Source: Acidobacteriota bacterium (lineage in GTDB: Bacteria; Acidobacteriota; Terriglobia; Terriglobales; Acidobacteriaceae). From it: 11,986 bases of DNA. Below are positions 1-7,534 of this stretch, piece after piece. The translations under genes were made by a program, and so were the position numbers. The stretch is taken from the NCBI GenBank assembly GCA_023441255.1, contig JAEZPW010000158.1:1-11986 (forward strand), in the 5' to 3' direction. Below the pieces are notes generated by a model that was given only the letters and a program-made list of their open reading frames with translations, was not told where the DNA came from and ran no database searches. How positions within the stretch are numbered: position 1 is the first letter of the stretch; each line of letters begins with the position of its first letter.

Positions 1-611
1 CCGGTCGTGTCGGTGGTACCGGTGGTGCCCGTCGTACCCATCGTTCCGGTCGTTCCCGTCGTACCCGTAGTTCCTGTTGCACCCGTAGTGCCCGTCGCAC
101 CGGTCGTGCCCGTTGTACCGGTCGTGCCCGTTGTACCCGCAGCTCCCCCACCGCTCTGGCCGGAGGCGCTGGAGCCGGGAGTCCCGGTATCTGCGGTGCC
201 CATCGATCCAGTCCCGGTGGTTGCCGCGCCGGTGCTGCCTGTTCCGGTAGCTGACGTGCCCGTGGCTGTCGTGCTACTTGGGGACTGAGTGCCCATGCTT
301 CCGGACGTGGTGCCGCTCGTGGTGCCGGTGGCGCCCGTCGTAGCCCCTGGGGTCGAACTGCCAGTCGTGGATCCAGTTCCGGTCGTGCCCGTCGGAGATG
401 TCTGATCGGTGTTCGAGTTCGTTCCGGCCGTTGAATTCTGGCCGCTCGTAAGATCCGGGTTTGTGGTGCTTGTGGGTGATGTTGTCGACTGTGTTGTACC
501 TGTTGTACCCGATGTTCCTGCTGTGCCTGTGGCCCCCGCAGATCCTGTCTGCGCATAGCCTACGCCCAGCGCCAGGAACAAGGTTGTTGTGCAAAGCAAT
601 ACCTTCTTCAT
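1..611 (-). CDS. Secreted collagen-like Gly/Thr-rich protein, partial (3' end beyond left edge)
   Basis: The frame starts at the ATG at 611 on the minus strand and stays open for 203 codons to the window edge, so the C-terminus is missing. Residues 1-20 are a clear Sec signal peptide: two lysines, a hydrophobic core (residues 4-18) and an A-Q junction after GVGYA. The mature part is almost only Gly, Thr, Ser and Ala, with four acidic residues, no Lys or Arg, no Cys and no aromatics. Gly falls at every third position in residues 23-40 and again in residues 159-200, where Gly-Thr-Thr dominates. Gly-X-Y runs define collagen-like proteins, and Thr-rich runs of this kind occur in glycosylated bacterial filaments such as BclA. 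A surface or extracellular structural role is inferred; no anchor or head domain is visible. AAGGAG four bases upstream supports the start. Overlapping Val/Pro-rich frames on the opposite strand are shadows of the repeat. The frame is near certain; the function is not. Confidence 0.85.
   Translation of the reverse strand, partial: MKKVLLCTTTLFLALGVGYAQTGSAGATGTAGTSGTTGTTQSTTSPTSTTNPDLTSGQNSTAGTNSNTDQTSPTGTTGTGSTTGSSTPGATTGATGTTSGTTSGSMGTQSPSSTTATGTSATGTGSTGAATTGTGSMGTADTGTPGSSASGQSGGGAAGTTGTTGTTGTTGATGTTGATGTTGTTGTTGTMGTTGTTGTTDTT
12..137 (-). repeat. Gly-X-Y collagen-like tract, 14 consecutive triplets
   Basis: Codons 159-200 of the leftward gene encode 14 uninterrupted Gly-X-Y triplets. 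Eleven are Gly-Thr-Thr, two Gly-Ala-Thr and one Gly-Thr-Met. An Asp-Thr-Thr triplet follows at 201-203, and the next codon begins GG at the window edge, so the run probably continues. No proline occurs in the tract, so any triple helix would need another source of stability, for example Thr glycosylation (inference). Confidence 0.85.
99..134 (-). repeat. Perfect 18-bp tandem duplication inside the Gly-Thr-Thr tract
   Basis: The minus-strand unit ACAACGGGCACGACCGGT occurs twice back to back, at 117-134 and 99-116, encoding Thr-Thr-Gly-Thr-Thr-Gly each time. Neighbouring 18-bp units are diverged copies. The length is a multiple of three, so gain or loss of units keeps the frame. Confidence 0.85.
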
Positions 612-615
612 GTGA

Positions 616-621
616 CTCCTT
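616..621 (-). promoter_or_regulatory. Shine-Dalgarno site of the collagen-like gene
   Basis: The plus strand reads CTCCTT, that is AAGGAG on the coding strand, four bases before the ATG at 611. With the signal peptide that follows, it fixes the start and the reading frame of the partial gene. Confidence 0.75.
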
Positions 622-772
622 GAGCTTCCCAGTCGTGCAAGCGTTCGTTTTGCCGATTCGGACTTAGAACGCGAGCGTCGTCCACGGGTTTGCCAAGGCT
701 GAGTGCAATCGGATGTTGACGAAAGCGACTATTCTTCTTTGCCGCGGGTGCAGGCTGGAACCGTCTCTGGTT

Positions 773-778
773 TATAAT
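773..778 (+). promoter_or_regulatory. Candidate -10 element of the ppiD-like gene
   Basis: A perfect TATAAT lies 35 bases before the ATG at 814, which would give a leader of about 30 bases. No good -35 hexamer is seen 16-18 bases upstream (GCAGGC at 17), so the call rests on the -10 match and position alone. The rest of the 612-813 spacer must also hold the leftward promoter of the collagen-like gene, which I could not identify. Confidence 0.4.
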
Positions 779-813
779 CAGATTTCCGTGTAAATTCCCG
801 GAGTTCCAATCTA

Positions 814-2805
814 ATGATCAGATTTCTGCAAACGCCTGGCAAGGCGAAGAAGTACATCCTTGGCGGGCTGCTCCTCATCATCTGCGCCGCCATGGTCATC
901 ACTCTTATCCCCGGTGGATTCCTCGGCGATGCATTCGGGTTCGGCGCTCCCGCCGGCGTTCTCGCGAAGGTCGGCAACCAGGAGGTCACGCTGACGGAAG
1001 CGCAGCAAACGGCTCGCTTCATCGGCCGCCAGCAGTTTGGTGGCCGTGCAGTGCCCTCGCAGCTTATGCCGTTCCTCACCCGGCAAGCTGTCGAGAGCCT
1101 CGTCATGCAGAAGGCCATGCTGGCCGAGGCTGACCGGATGGGCTTGACCGTGACCGACGACGAGTTGCGTAGCGCGCTGCAACGCTCGTTTGCCGGACAG
1201 CTTTTTCCTGGGGGCAATTTCGTCGGCCAGGACTCCTACGAGAACTTCGTTCAGCAGAGTTTCGAAATGTCGGTTCCGCAGTTTGAGAACACGTTTAAGA
1301 CCGAGCTGCTGCTGAGCAAGTTACGGAATGTCGTACAAGGCGCTGCCACCGTGTCGGACACAGAACTGCAGCAGGCCTATAGCCGCCGCAACACCAAGGT
1401 AAAGTTCGACTACGCGGTTCTCACGTACGACGACATCCTGAAGCAGATCAAGCCGAGCGAAGCGGAACTGAAGGCTTTCTTCGAGAAGAACAAAGACCTC
1501 TATAAGAACGCCATCCCCGAGAAGCGCAAAGCTCAGTACGTGGTTGTCGATACTGCCAAGGTCCAGGAAAAGATGCAGGTGACGCCGGAAGAGCTGAAAC
1601 GCTACTACTCGCAGCACCAGGACGAGTACCGGGTCCCTGAACAGGTCAACCTTCGTCAGATTGTGATCAAAACGCCCGCTCCTGCACCGGACGGCAAGGT
1701 CGACCAGAAGGCGCTCGATGCCGCACGTGCCAAGGCCCAGGACGTTCTGAACAAGGTCAAGGCCGGTGGAAACTTCGCTGATCTCGCAAAGAAGTACTCC
1801 GAAGATACAGCGACCGCCAAGAACGGTGGTGAAGTAGGAGAAGTTCAGCGCGGTCAGACGATGCCGGAGATCGACAAAGCTGCGTTCTCGATGAACAAGG
1901 GCCAGACCAGCGACGTCATCCAGACCCCGCTCGGGTTCTTCATCATCCAGGTGATCGACAGGACGCCTGCCCACATAAAGCCGCTGGAAGAAGTTAAGGA
2001 TCGTATCGAGCAAGCGGTAAAGCAGGAAAAGGCTGAGCGTGCGACCGAAGCTCTCGCAAGCACGGTCCAGTCCCAGGCGCGCACCGGCGGACTCGCCGGC
2101 GCAGCCCAGAAGAACGGGCTTGATCTGGTCGATACCGGCCTGGTGACGATCAGCGATTCGCTGCCCGGCATCGGTTCCGCGCCGGAATTCATGCAGGCGC
2201 TGTTCCAGTCACGCCAGGGCGGGCCGGTCGAGAGCATTCGCATTCCGCAGGGCTATGTACTGTTCCAGGTCACGGCCGTCCAACCGCCAACCGAGCCCAC
2301 CTTTGAGCAGATCAAGGATCGCGTCGAAAGCGACTTCAAAAACGAGCGCGCAGGCGCGTTGCTCGCCCAGAAGACACAGCAGCTCGCCGACCGTGCTCAC
2401 GCTGAACACAATCTACGGGCCGCTGCCAAGGAAGTCGGCGCGACCGTTAAGACCAGCGATCTCGTTACTCCGCAGAGCCAGGTGCCAGACATCGGAGCGA
2501 TGTCGGGCCCGGCTTCCGCTGCTTTCGCGCTCAAACCGGGCGAGATCAGTGGGCCGATAGCTGCGGGCCGCAACGGTGTGGTGATCGCGCTGCTCGATCG
2601 TCAGGAGCCTACCCCGGCCGAGTTCGCGAAGGACAAAGATCAGATCCGTCAGGAGGTCCTCTACCAGAAGCAGCAGGAGATGTTTGCACTGTTCGCTTCC
2701 AATCTGAAGGACCGTATGCAGAAAGACGGGAAGATCAAGATTTACCAAAAGGAACTGGAGCGCGTGACGCCTACGGGCGCGCCGAGCCAGGGCCAGGGAG
2801 AATAG
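814..2805 (+). CDS. ppiD: SurA/PpiD-type periplasmic chaperone with parvulin-like domain
   Basis: A 663-residue protein close in size and plan to E. coli PpiD (623). Residues 1-13 are basic and cytoplasmic. Residues 14-33 form one membrane anchor, and the rest should lie in the periplasm. A SurA-N-like helical chaperone region covers about 45-190, and a PpiC/parvulin domain about 276-385 (blocks KYSEDTATAKNGGEVG, MPEIDKAAF, TPLGFFIIQV). A charged helical C-terminal part follows and ends in a Gly/Gln tail. The family helps newly exported outer-membrane and periplasmic proteins fold. Both conserved parvulin histidines appear replaced, by Gln282 (in LRQIVIK) and Phe376 (in GFFII), so isomerase activity is doubtful and a holdase role more likely; E. 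coli PpiD itself has an inactive parvulin domain. The start follows GGAG at 800-803. The gene appears to be a single transcription unit ending at the terminator at 2824-2851. The symbol is by family resemblance; the alternative label is a generic peptidylprolyl isomerase. Confidence 0.88.
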   Translation: MIRFLQTPGKAKKYILGGLLLIICAAMVITLIPGGFLGDAFGFGAPAGVLAKVGNQEVTLTEAQQTARFIGRQQFGGRAVPSQLMPFLTRQAVESLVMQKAMLAEADRMGLTVTDDELRSALQRSFAGQLFPGGNFVGQDSYENFVQQSFEMSVPQFENTFKTELLLSKLRNVVQGAATVSDTELQQAYSRRNTKVKFDYAVLTYDDILKQIKPSEAELKAFFEKNKDLYKNAIPEKRKAQYVVVDTAKVQEKMQVTPEELKRYYSQHQDEYRVPEQVNLRQIVIKTPAPAPDGKVDQKALDAARAKAQDVLNKVKAGGNFADLAKKYSEDTATAKNGGEVGEVQRGQTMPEIDKAAFSMNKGQTSDVIQTPLGFFIIQVIDRTPAHIKPLEEVKDRIEQAVKQEKAERATEALASTVQSQARTGGLAGAAQKNGLDLVDTGLVTISDSLPGIGSAPEFMQALFQSRQGGPVESIRIPQGYVLFQVTAVQPPTEPTFEQIKDRVESDFKNERAGALLAQKTQQLADRAHAEHNLRAAAKEVGATVKTSDLVTPQSQVPDIGAMSGPASAAFALKPGEISGPIAAGRNGVVIALLDRQEPTPAEFAKDKDQIRQEVLYQKQQEMFALFASNLKDRMQKDGKIKIYQKELERVTPTGAPSQGQGE

Positions 2806-2823
2806 CAAAGCGGTAAGTCCACT

Positions 2824-2851
2824 GCCGGCTCGGCTTCCGGGCCGGCTTTTT
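2824..2851 (+). terminator. Intrinsic terminator after the ppiD-like gene
   Basis: A 10-bp stem (GCCGGCTCGG at 2824-2833 with CCGGGCCGGC at 2837-2846, one G-T wobble) closes a 3-base CTT loop and runs directly into five T residues (2847-2851). It begins 18 bases after the stop codon. It separates ppiD from malQ, so malQ needs its own promoter. Confidence 0.9.
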
Positions 2852-2872
2852 GCTGCGTAATGGGCTCGGTGT

Positions 2873-2893
2873 ACAACCTGGGCGCACAACCTG
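2873..2893 (+). repeat. Two ACAACCTG direct repeats in the malQ leader
   Basis: ACAACCTG occurs at 2873-2880 and again at 2886-2893, a 13-base period, just upstream of a 10-base palindrome and 57 bases before malQ. Paired direct repeats near a start can be activator or repressor half-sites; chance is possible at this length. Confidence 0.35.
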
Positions 2894-2897
2894 CAAC

Positions 2898-2907
2898 AAA
2901 ACGTTTT
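2898..2907. promoter_or_regulatory. LacI-family-like operator palindrome upstream of malQ
   Basis: AAAACGTTTT is a perfect 10-base palindrome with a central CG, 43 bases before the malQ ATG. LacI/GalR-family regulators, including maltose regulators and PurR, bind palindromes with an AAACGTTT core. No such regulator gene is in the window, so the assignment rests on motif and position only. Confidence 0.35.
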
Positions 2908-2950
2908 TGCCGCAACTCCAGCCCGCCACATGCGGCCATGAAAGTGAGTC

Positions 2951-4495
2951 ATGAGTTTCGAAAGAGCTTCCGGCATCCTCCTACACCCGAGTTCCTTGCC
3001 CTCCCACGCAGGCATCGGAGATCTTGGGCCAGAAGCGCACGCCTTTGTCGAGTTCCTCAACTCCGCTCGGCAGAGATTGTGGCAGGTGTTACCGCTCAAC
3101 CCGGTCGGCTACGGCAACTCGCCTTATGCGTCGATCTCGGCGTTTGCCGGCAATCCACTTCTGATCAGTTTGGAACGGCTCGCCCAGAAGGGCTGGCTGG
3201 ACCAGGCGAACGTGGCGCGGTTGAGCGAGCACGGCGGCAATGTCGACTTTGAGCGAGTAAAGTCATCCAAGATCCCTTTGCTGCGCCAGGCCGCCAAAAC
3301 TTTCCTCCAGACCGCAAACGGGAACGCCCGCGAACGGTACGAGAACTTCAAGTGGGAGAACGGGTGGTGGCTCGAGGATTTCGTTCTCTTCGGTGTTCTG
3401 CGGCATAAATATCCTGGCAAAAGCTGGAACGAATGGCCGAAAGAGATCGCACGACGTGAACCGGCTGCGCTTGATGCCGCGCGCCATGAACTCCAGGCGA
3501 TGCTCGACAGTGCTCGTGTCATCCAGTTCTTCTTCTGGGAACAGTGGCACGCCCTGCGCGCACGTTGCGCCCAATATGGCATCAAGATCATTGGCGACGT
3601 CGCCATCTTCGTCAACTATGACAGCGCTGACGTATGGACCCATCCCGACATTTTTCGTCTCGACGAGGATCTGACCCCGGAAGTCGTAGCCGGTGTTCCG
3701 CCGGACGCTTTCAGCAGCACCGGCCAGCGCTGGGGCAATCCCCTGTACCGGTGGGACGCCCTGAAAGAACGTGGATATGATTGGTGGGTCCAGCGCATGC
3801 GTTGGGCCACCATCACCTGCGACATCGTCCGCCTCGATCACTTCCGCGGTTTCGAGTCTTACTGGGAGATCCCGGCAGACGAACCGACTGCCGTTCACGG
3901 CCACTGGGTGAAAGGTCCCAAGGACGATCTATTCATAGCCTTGCGCCAGGCGCTCGGAGATCTTCCCTTTATTGCCGAAGATCTGGGCATGATCACCAAG
4001 GAAGTCCACGCTCTGCGTGAACGGCTGGATATCCCGGGCATGCGTGTACTGCAGTTCGGTTTCGGCGATCCCGGCGCGCACATCTATCTCCCGCACAAGT
4101 ACGAACCGAACACCGTCGCCTACACCGGGACTCACGACAACGATACGACTCCCGGTTGGTGGGAGAACTCCGCGTCAAAGCAGGAAACCGAGTTCGCGAC
4201 CGTTTACCTGGGCACGCCGGAGGACGGAATGCATTGGGCATTCATTCGTGCCGCTGAGAACTCAGTCGCCCGCCTGTGTGTTGTTCCTTTGCAGGATATT
4301 CTGGGTCTTGGCAGCGATGCCCGTATGAACGTTCCCAGTAAGAGCGACGGAAACTGGAGCTGGCGCTTCAAAAAGGGCGTCCTCACCAGGCACGTAGCCG
4401 AGAAACTCGCCAGCATCACCGAACTCGCGGACCGAGACAATTCACACCGCCGAGAGCAGCGCGACGGGGAAGTGGGCGAAGACTTCGCAGCATAG
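2951..4495 (+). CDS. malQ: 4-alpha-glucanotransferase (amylomaltase, GH77)
   Basis: Cytoplasmic enzyme that moves alpha-1,4-glucan segments between maltooligosaccharides, releasing glucose and longer dextrins. At 514 residues it has the normal length for the short MalQ type. Visible family blocks are GILLHPSSLPS (8-18), NSPYASISAFAGNP (56-69), GDVAIFVNYDSADVW (215-229), VRLDHFRG with the nucleophile Asp296, IAEDLG with the acid/base Glu343, and GTHDNDTTPGWW with the third carboxylate Asp396. C-terminal blocks LQDILGLG and MNVP are present too. The GH77 catalytic set is therefore complete. The start follows only a weak GTGAG ribosome site, but the family N-terminus begins at once after it. The last 17-18 codons, a charged tail (DNSHRREQRDGEVGEDFAA), overlap the convergent treY gene and look like a non-essential extension. 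A LacI-like palindrome in the leader suggests sugar control (inference). Next to treY it probably adjusts the maltodextrin pool for storage or trehalose synthesis. Confidence 0.95.
   Translation: MSFERASGILLHPSSLPSHAGIGDLGPEAHAFVEFLNSARQRLWQVLPLNPVGYGNSPYASISAFAGNPLLISLERLAQKGWLDQANVARLSEHGGNVDFERVKSSKIPLLRQAAKTFLQTANGNARERYENFKWENGWWLEDFVLFGVLRHKYPGKSWNEWPKEIARREPAALDAARHELQAMLDSARVIQFFFWEQWHALRARCAQYGIKIIGDVAIFVNYDSADVWTHPDIFRLDEDLTPEVVAGVPPDAFSSTGQRWGNPLYRWDALKERGYDWWVQRMRWATITCDIVRLDHFRGFESYWEIPADEPTAVHGHWVKGPKDDLFIALRQALGDLPFIAEDLGMITKEVHALRERLDIPGMRVLQFGFGDPGAHIYLPHKYEPNTVAYTGTHDNDTTPGWWENSASKQETEFATVYLGTPEDGMHWAFIRAAENSVARLCVVPLQDILGLGSDARMNVPSKSDGNWSWRFKKGVLTRHVAEKLASITELADRDNSHRREQRDGEVGEDFAA
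4442..4495. other. 54-bp convergent overlap of malQ and treY 3' coding ends
   Basis: The malQ stop at 4493-4495 lies inside treY, and the treY stop at 4442-4444 lies inside malQ. I see no hairpin with a T run on either strand here, so transcripts may run into each other and be antisense over at least this segment. The treY side encodes the hydrophobic EVFAHFPVALL ending usual for its family, so the malQ side is more likely the extended one. Confidence 0.85.
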
Positions 4496-7465
4496 CAGGG
4501 TATCGCCTTTTGGGGTGATTCTTTCTCCCGTGAAGATGTTCGTAAATTCCGTGTGACCGTGTGGCACGCGAAGCTCCGTGTCGTTCCACGCCTCGGCCAC
4601 AGGCGGCTTCGCCACCCCTTTCATGAGGGTGTACGAGAGTCGTGGGGCTGCCACCACGCAGGTAGCGCCGCCGTGTTCCCGCGCGTAGCTGATTACATGT
4701 TCTCGCACATTTCCGCTCGCCTGTAACGGATGGTAGGAACCCATCCGGAACAAGTCAGGGTGTTCGCGTCGAAAGGTGAGCGTGCGCATGGTCGTCCACA
4801 TCTTCACACGGCCATCCTCAAACGTTTGCAGGAGCTCTCCGCAGAGTTCTGCGTTCGGCTGCGTGCCGGACAGTTCAGTGAGCAGCCTCTGGCGTAGACC
4901 GAAATCCACGGCCCTTCTGTTATCTGGATCAACCAGGCTGAAGTCCCAAAGCTCACAGCCCTGATAAATGTCCGGAACACCGGGAGCAGTCAGTTTCAGC
5001 AGTACCTGCGTCAGCGAATTCATGGCTCCGAAAAAGCTGACGGCTGGCACAAACTGCCTGATCAGGTCCAGCGAATGGTTCGGTCGCCCGGCGGTTCCGG
5101 GGCGCAGAATGCGCTCGATAAATCTCTCCAGCGCCTCCACGTACTCGGGATTCTGGTTGACCCAGCTAAGGTTCACCTTGGCTTCGTGTACCGCCTTCGT
5201 CATGTAGGCCTGCATGCGGCCGATGAATTCGTTGCGCTGCGCATCAGACTCCATCTTCAGCGGCCAAGCCCCGGCCAGCGTTTGGTAGAGCAAGTACTCC
5301 TCATTCGCATCGGGAACCGCTCGCCCATCCGCAATGGCCCGCTTCTTCAGCCGATTGGTTCGTCGCCAGCGAATCACCTCTGCTGCCCACCTGCGTGGCA
5401 TCTCCGAAAGCACGTCGAGGCGGGCGCGCACGTCCTCACTCCGTTTCGTGTCGTGCGTTGATGTGGTCAACATCGAAGACGGCCAGGAATCGCAGCGTTC
5501 CAGGTTCCCCTCGTGGAACTCCTCTGGGGTAATGCCGAACATTGCAGGAGAGCCGCCCACTTCATTTACTGAAACGAAGCGGTTATAGACATAGCAAACG
5601 GTATCTTCCAGACCTTTTGCCATCACGGGACCGGTCAGCTGCTGGAACTTCAGGGTGAAGTGCAGGCGCAGGCGGTAAGAATCTGAGCTTAGGTACGTCG
5701 GCACGTCCAGCAGCAGAATGTCCCGGAGAAAGTCAAAAATCGTTCCCGTCGTTGCTGGATTCCTTCTCTTGGCGCGACGTATCGCTTCTCCGATGTACTT
5801 GCGGTCCCGCTCGCTAACGTTTCCTCTTTCGTCCGTGTACGTTCGATATACGGGAAAGCACGCGATGGTCTCACGGATCGCTTCTGTCAGCGCAAATCGC
5901 GTGAAGTCGCGGGCGTGACGATCTGTGCTGGCGATCTCTTCAAGAATATGGCTGAGCACCGTCAACTCGCTTGACAGCGCCGTGTCCATAATTTCTTTCT
6001 TCGCCTCATAGATCAATTGGTTGACGTCGACCGTGCCCCCAATGAACCTGCGGTACAGGTTCGTGAACACCCGTTCATTCCGGTGATCGATCAGCACTCC
6101 GTTGACGAGATTCGCGAAGTCATACCCCACGGTGCCGCTAACAGGCCAGTTCTCAGGCAGGTGCTCCCCATGCTCCAGAATCTTCTCCGCAACCAGGTAG
6201 AGGGGCGCGTTCTGGTTCGTCCATTCGTGCTGTCCGAATGCATCCTGCACGTTCATTTCGACGCCATTCTCGGCCAGCGATCCGGAAGGCTCAGGCCCAC
6301 AGCACTGGCTGGCCACGTATAGCATCTGCACGCGCGTGAAGTACTGCACCGGATTCAACAGACCATCGGGATGGTCCATCCGCAGCCCGGTGACGCTGCC
6401 ATCTGCCAGCAGACGCCGCATCAGGCGATGCGTCGCAGCAAACACCTTCGGATTCTCCATCCGTATGCCGACCAGGTCGTTGATGTCAAAGAAACGGCGG
6501 TAATTGATCTCCTGCGCCGAAACTCTCCAGTGCGCGAGCCGATACGCCTGCGCTTCCAGCAACCGGTGCATCGGGTCGAAGCTCCGCGGTTTGCCGACCT
6601 CGCCGTTGCACAATGAGATCGCGGCTTCAAGCAGCCTGTGCACTCCCCGCGACCGGTTCACCAAATCCCTGAGCCGGCGAAGCAGGTCCGGAAGCTGTTT
6701 GCGACGAGCCTCCGCCGGACCCTCTGTGCTGCTGTGTGGAGGAATTTGCCGCAGATCCCACAGAATGTTCTCGAGTTCGGCTCGCTCGCCGTCCGGCAGA
6801 TCATTTCCTTGTTGCTCGCGCAAGTCTCCCAGCGGCTCGAAGATCATGGGCGCAGTACGTGGATCTACAGGGAATCTCTTGTCGTAATAGTCGATGAAGA
6901 AACGCCCGTCCTCATACCTTAGGCAAAGATGAGCTGACTCGAGCTCCGCGCCATACTGGTCGCCGAGCGTCGGGATAAGCACCTTGTCTCGAAGCTCGCT
7001 CTTCACCGGTTCCCAGTCGATATCGAAGAACTCTGCGAATTGAGACGAGCGGCCGTTTTCCAGAACGTCCTGCCACCACGGGTTGCCGCCCTCGCCAATG
7101 CCCATGTGGTTCGGCACCATGTCCAGCACCAGGCCCATTCCGCGTTTCTTCAACTCCGCCACGAGTTGGTGCAACTCGTCTTCAGTGCCGATCTCAGGGT
7201 TGATCGCATTGTGATCCGTGATGTCATACCCATGCCTGCTGCCGGCGCGTGCCTTCAGGATCGGCGAAGCGTAACAATGGGATATCCCGATCGTGTGCAG
7301 GTAGGGAAGCAGTTCCAGCGCGTTCTGAAACCGAAAGCCGGAATGGAACTGCAGACGGTATGTCGCAGATGGCCCACGATTGTTCGTCGCGCGAGCCATC
7401 TGTCCGATGCACTCGGCAACGGAAGTAGCGTCCATCGCTGGACTTGGCAAAGTCCGCGTACTCAT
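4442..7465 (-). CDS. treY: Maltooligosyl trehalose synthase (GH13)
   Basis: Cytoplasmic intramolecular glucosyltransferase that converts the reducing-end alpha-1,4 bond of maltooligosaccharides to alpha,alpha-1,1, giving maltooligosyl trehalose. TreZ then cuts free trehalose from this product. The barrel opens with TYRLQFHSGF (35-44). Region I is DMVPNH (115-120). The nucleophile is Asp364 in LRMDHPDG, the acid/base Glu427 in LYLVAEKIL, and the third carboxylate Asp672 in STHDTKRSEDVR, where the family-typical HDTKRSED signature is intact. The C-terminal PDIYQGCELWDFSLVDPDNRR block is also typical of TreY. At 1007 residues it is long for the family (many are 700-950), with a 33-residue N-terminal lead and a charged insert at about 210-300. 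The ATG at 7465 has AAAGAGG at 7470-7476. It lies 69 bases behind the hemerythrin-like gene on the same strand and may be co-transcribed with it. No treZ or treX is in the window, so partner genes must lie elsewhere. Confidence 0.95.
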   Translation of the reverse strand: MSTRTLPSPAMDATSVAECIGQMARATNNRGPSATYRLQFHSGFRFQNALELLPYLHTIGISHCYASPILKARAGSRHGYDITDHNAINPEIGTEDELHQLVAELKKRGMGLVLDMVPNHMGIGEGGNPWWQDVLENGRSSQFAEFFDIDWEPVKSELRDKVLIPTLGDQYGAELESAHLCLRYEDGRFFIDYYDKRFPVDPRTAPMIFEPLGDLREQQGNDLPDGERAELENILWDLRQIPPHSSTEGPAEARRKQLPDLLRRLRDLVNRSRGVHRLLEAAISLCNGEVGKPRSFDPMHRLLEAQAYRLAHWRVSAQEINYRRFFDINDLVGIRMENPKVFAATHRLMRRLLADGSVTGLRMDHPDGLLNPVQYFTRVQMLYVASQCCGPEPSGSLAENGVEMNVQDAFGQHEWTNQNAPLYLVAEKILEHGEHLPENWPVSGTVGYDFANLVNGVLIDHRNERVFTNLYRRFIGGTVDVNQLIYEAKKEIMDTALSSELTVLSHILEEIASTDRHARDFTRFALTEAIRETIACFPVYRTYTDERGNVSERDRKYIGEAIRRAKRRNPATTGTIFDFLRDILLLDVPTYLSSDSYRLRLHFTLKFQQLTGPVMAKGLEDTVCYVYNRFVSVNEVGGSPAMFGITPEEFHEGNLERCDSWPSSMLTTSTHDTKRSEDVRARLDVLSEMPRRWAAEVIRWRRTNRLKKRAIADGRAVPDANEEYLLYQTLAGAWPLKMESDAQRNEFIGRMQAYMTKAVHEAKVNLSWVNQNPEYVEALERFIERILRPGTAGRPNHSLDLIRQFVPAVSFFGAMNSLTQVLLKLTAPGVPDIYQGCELWDFSLVDPDNRRAVDFGLRQRLLTELSGTQPNAELCGELLQTFEDGRVKMWTTMRTLTFRREHPDLFRMGSYHPLQASGNVREHVISYAREHGGATCVVAAPRLSYTLMKGVAKPPVAEAWNDTELRVPHGHTEFTNIFTGERITPKGDTLLCCEVFAHFPVALLSAV

Positions 7466-7534
7466 GCGGCCTCTTTAGATGCCGGAATTTGTCCGCGAAG
7501 CTTTCACCTGTTTGAATGTGCGCTCAGATTGCCC

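Noticed and set aside
7..288. Plus-strand Val/Pro-rich open frame
   Set aside because: It is the complementary reading of the Gly-Thr-Thr repeat. It has no ribosome site, and the minus-strand frame has a signal peptide and Shine-Dalgarno site.
274..594. Minus-strand His/Arg-rich 106-residue open frame
   Set aside because: It is out of frame with the signal-peptide gene by which it is fully overlapped, and its composition is that of a frameshifted Thr/Gly repeat.
641..672. GCGTTC / GAACGC inverted repeat in the collagen-ppiD spacer
   Set aside because: Six-base arms with a 20-base gap are expected by chance in a window of this size, and the position is not tied to a promoter.
716..735. TTGACG followed by TATTCT as a promoter
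   Set aside because: The two hexamers are only 8 bases apart, far too close for sigma-70; the TATAAT at 773 is better placed.
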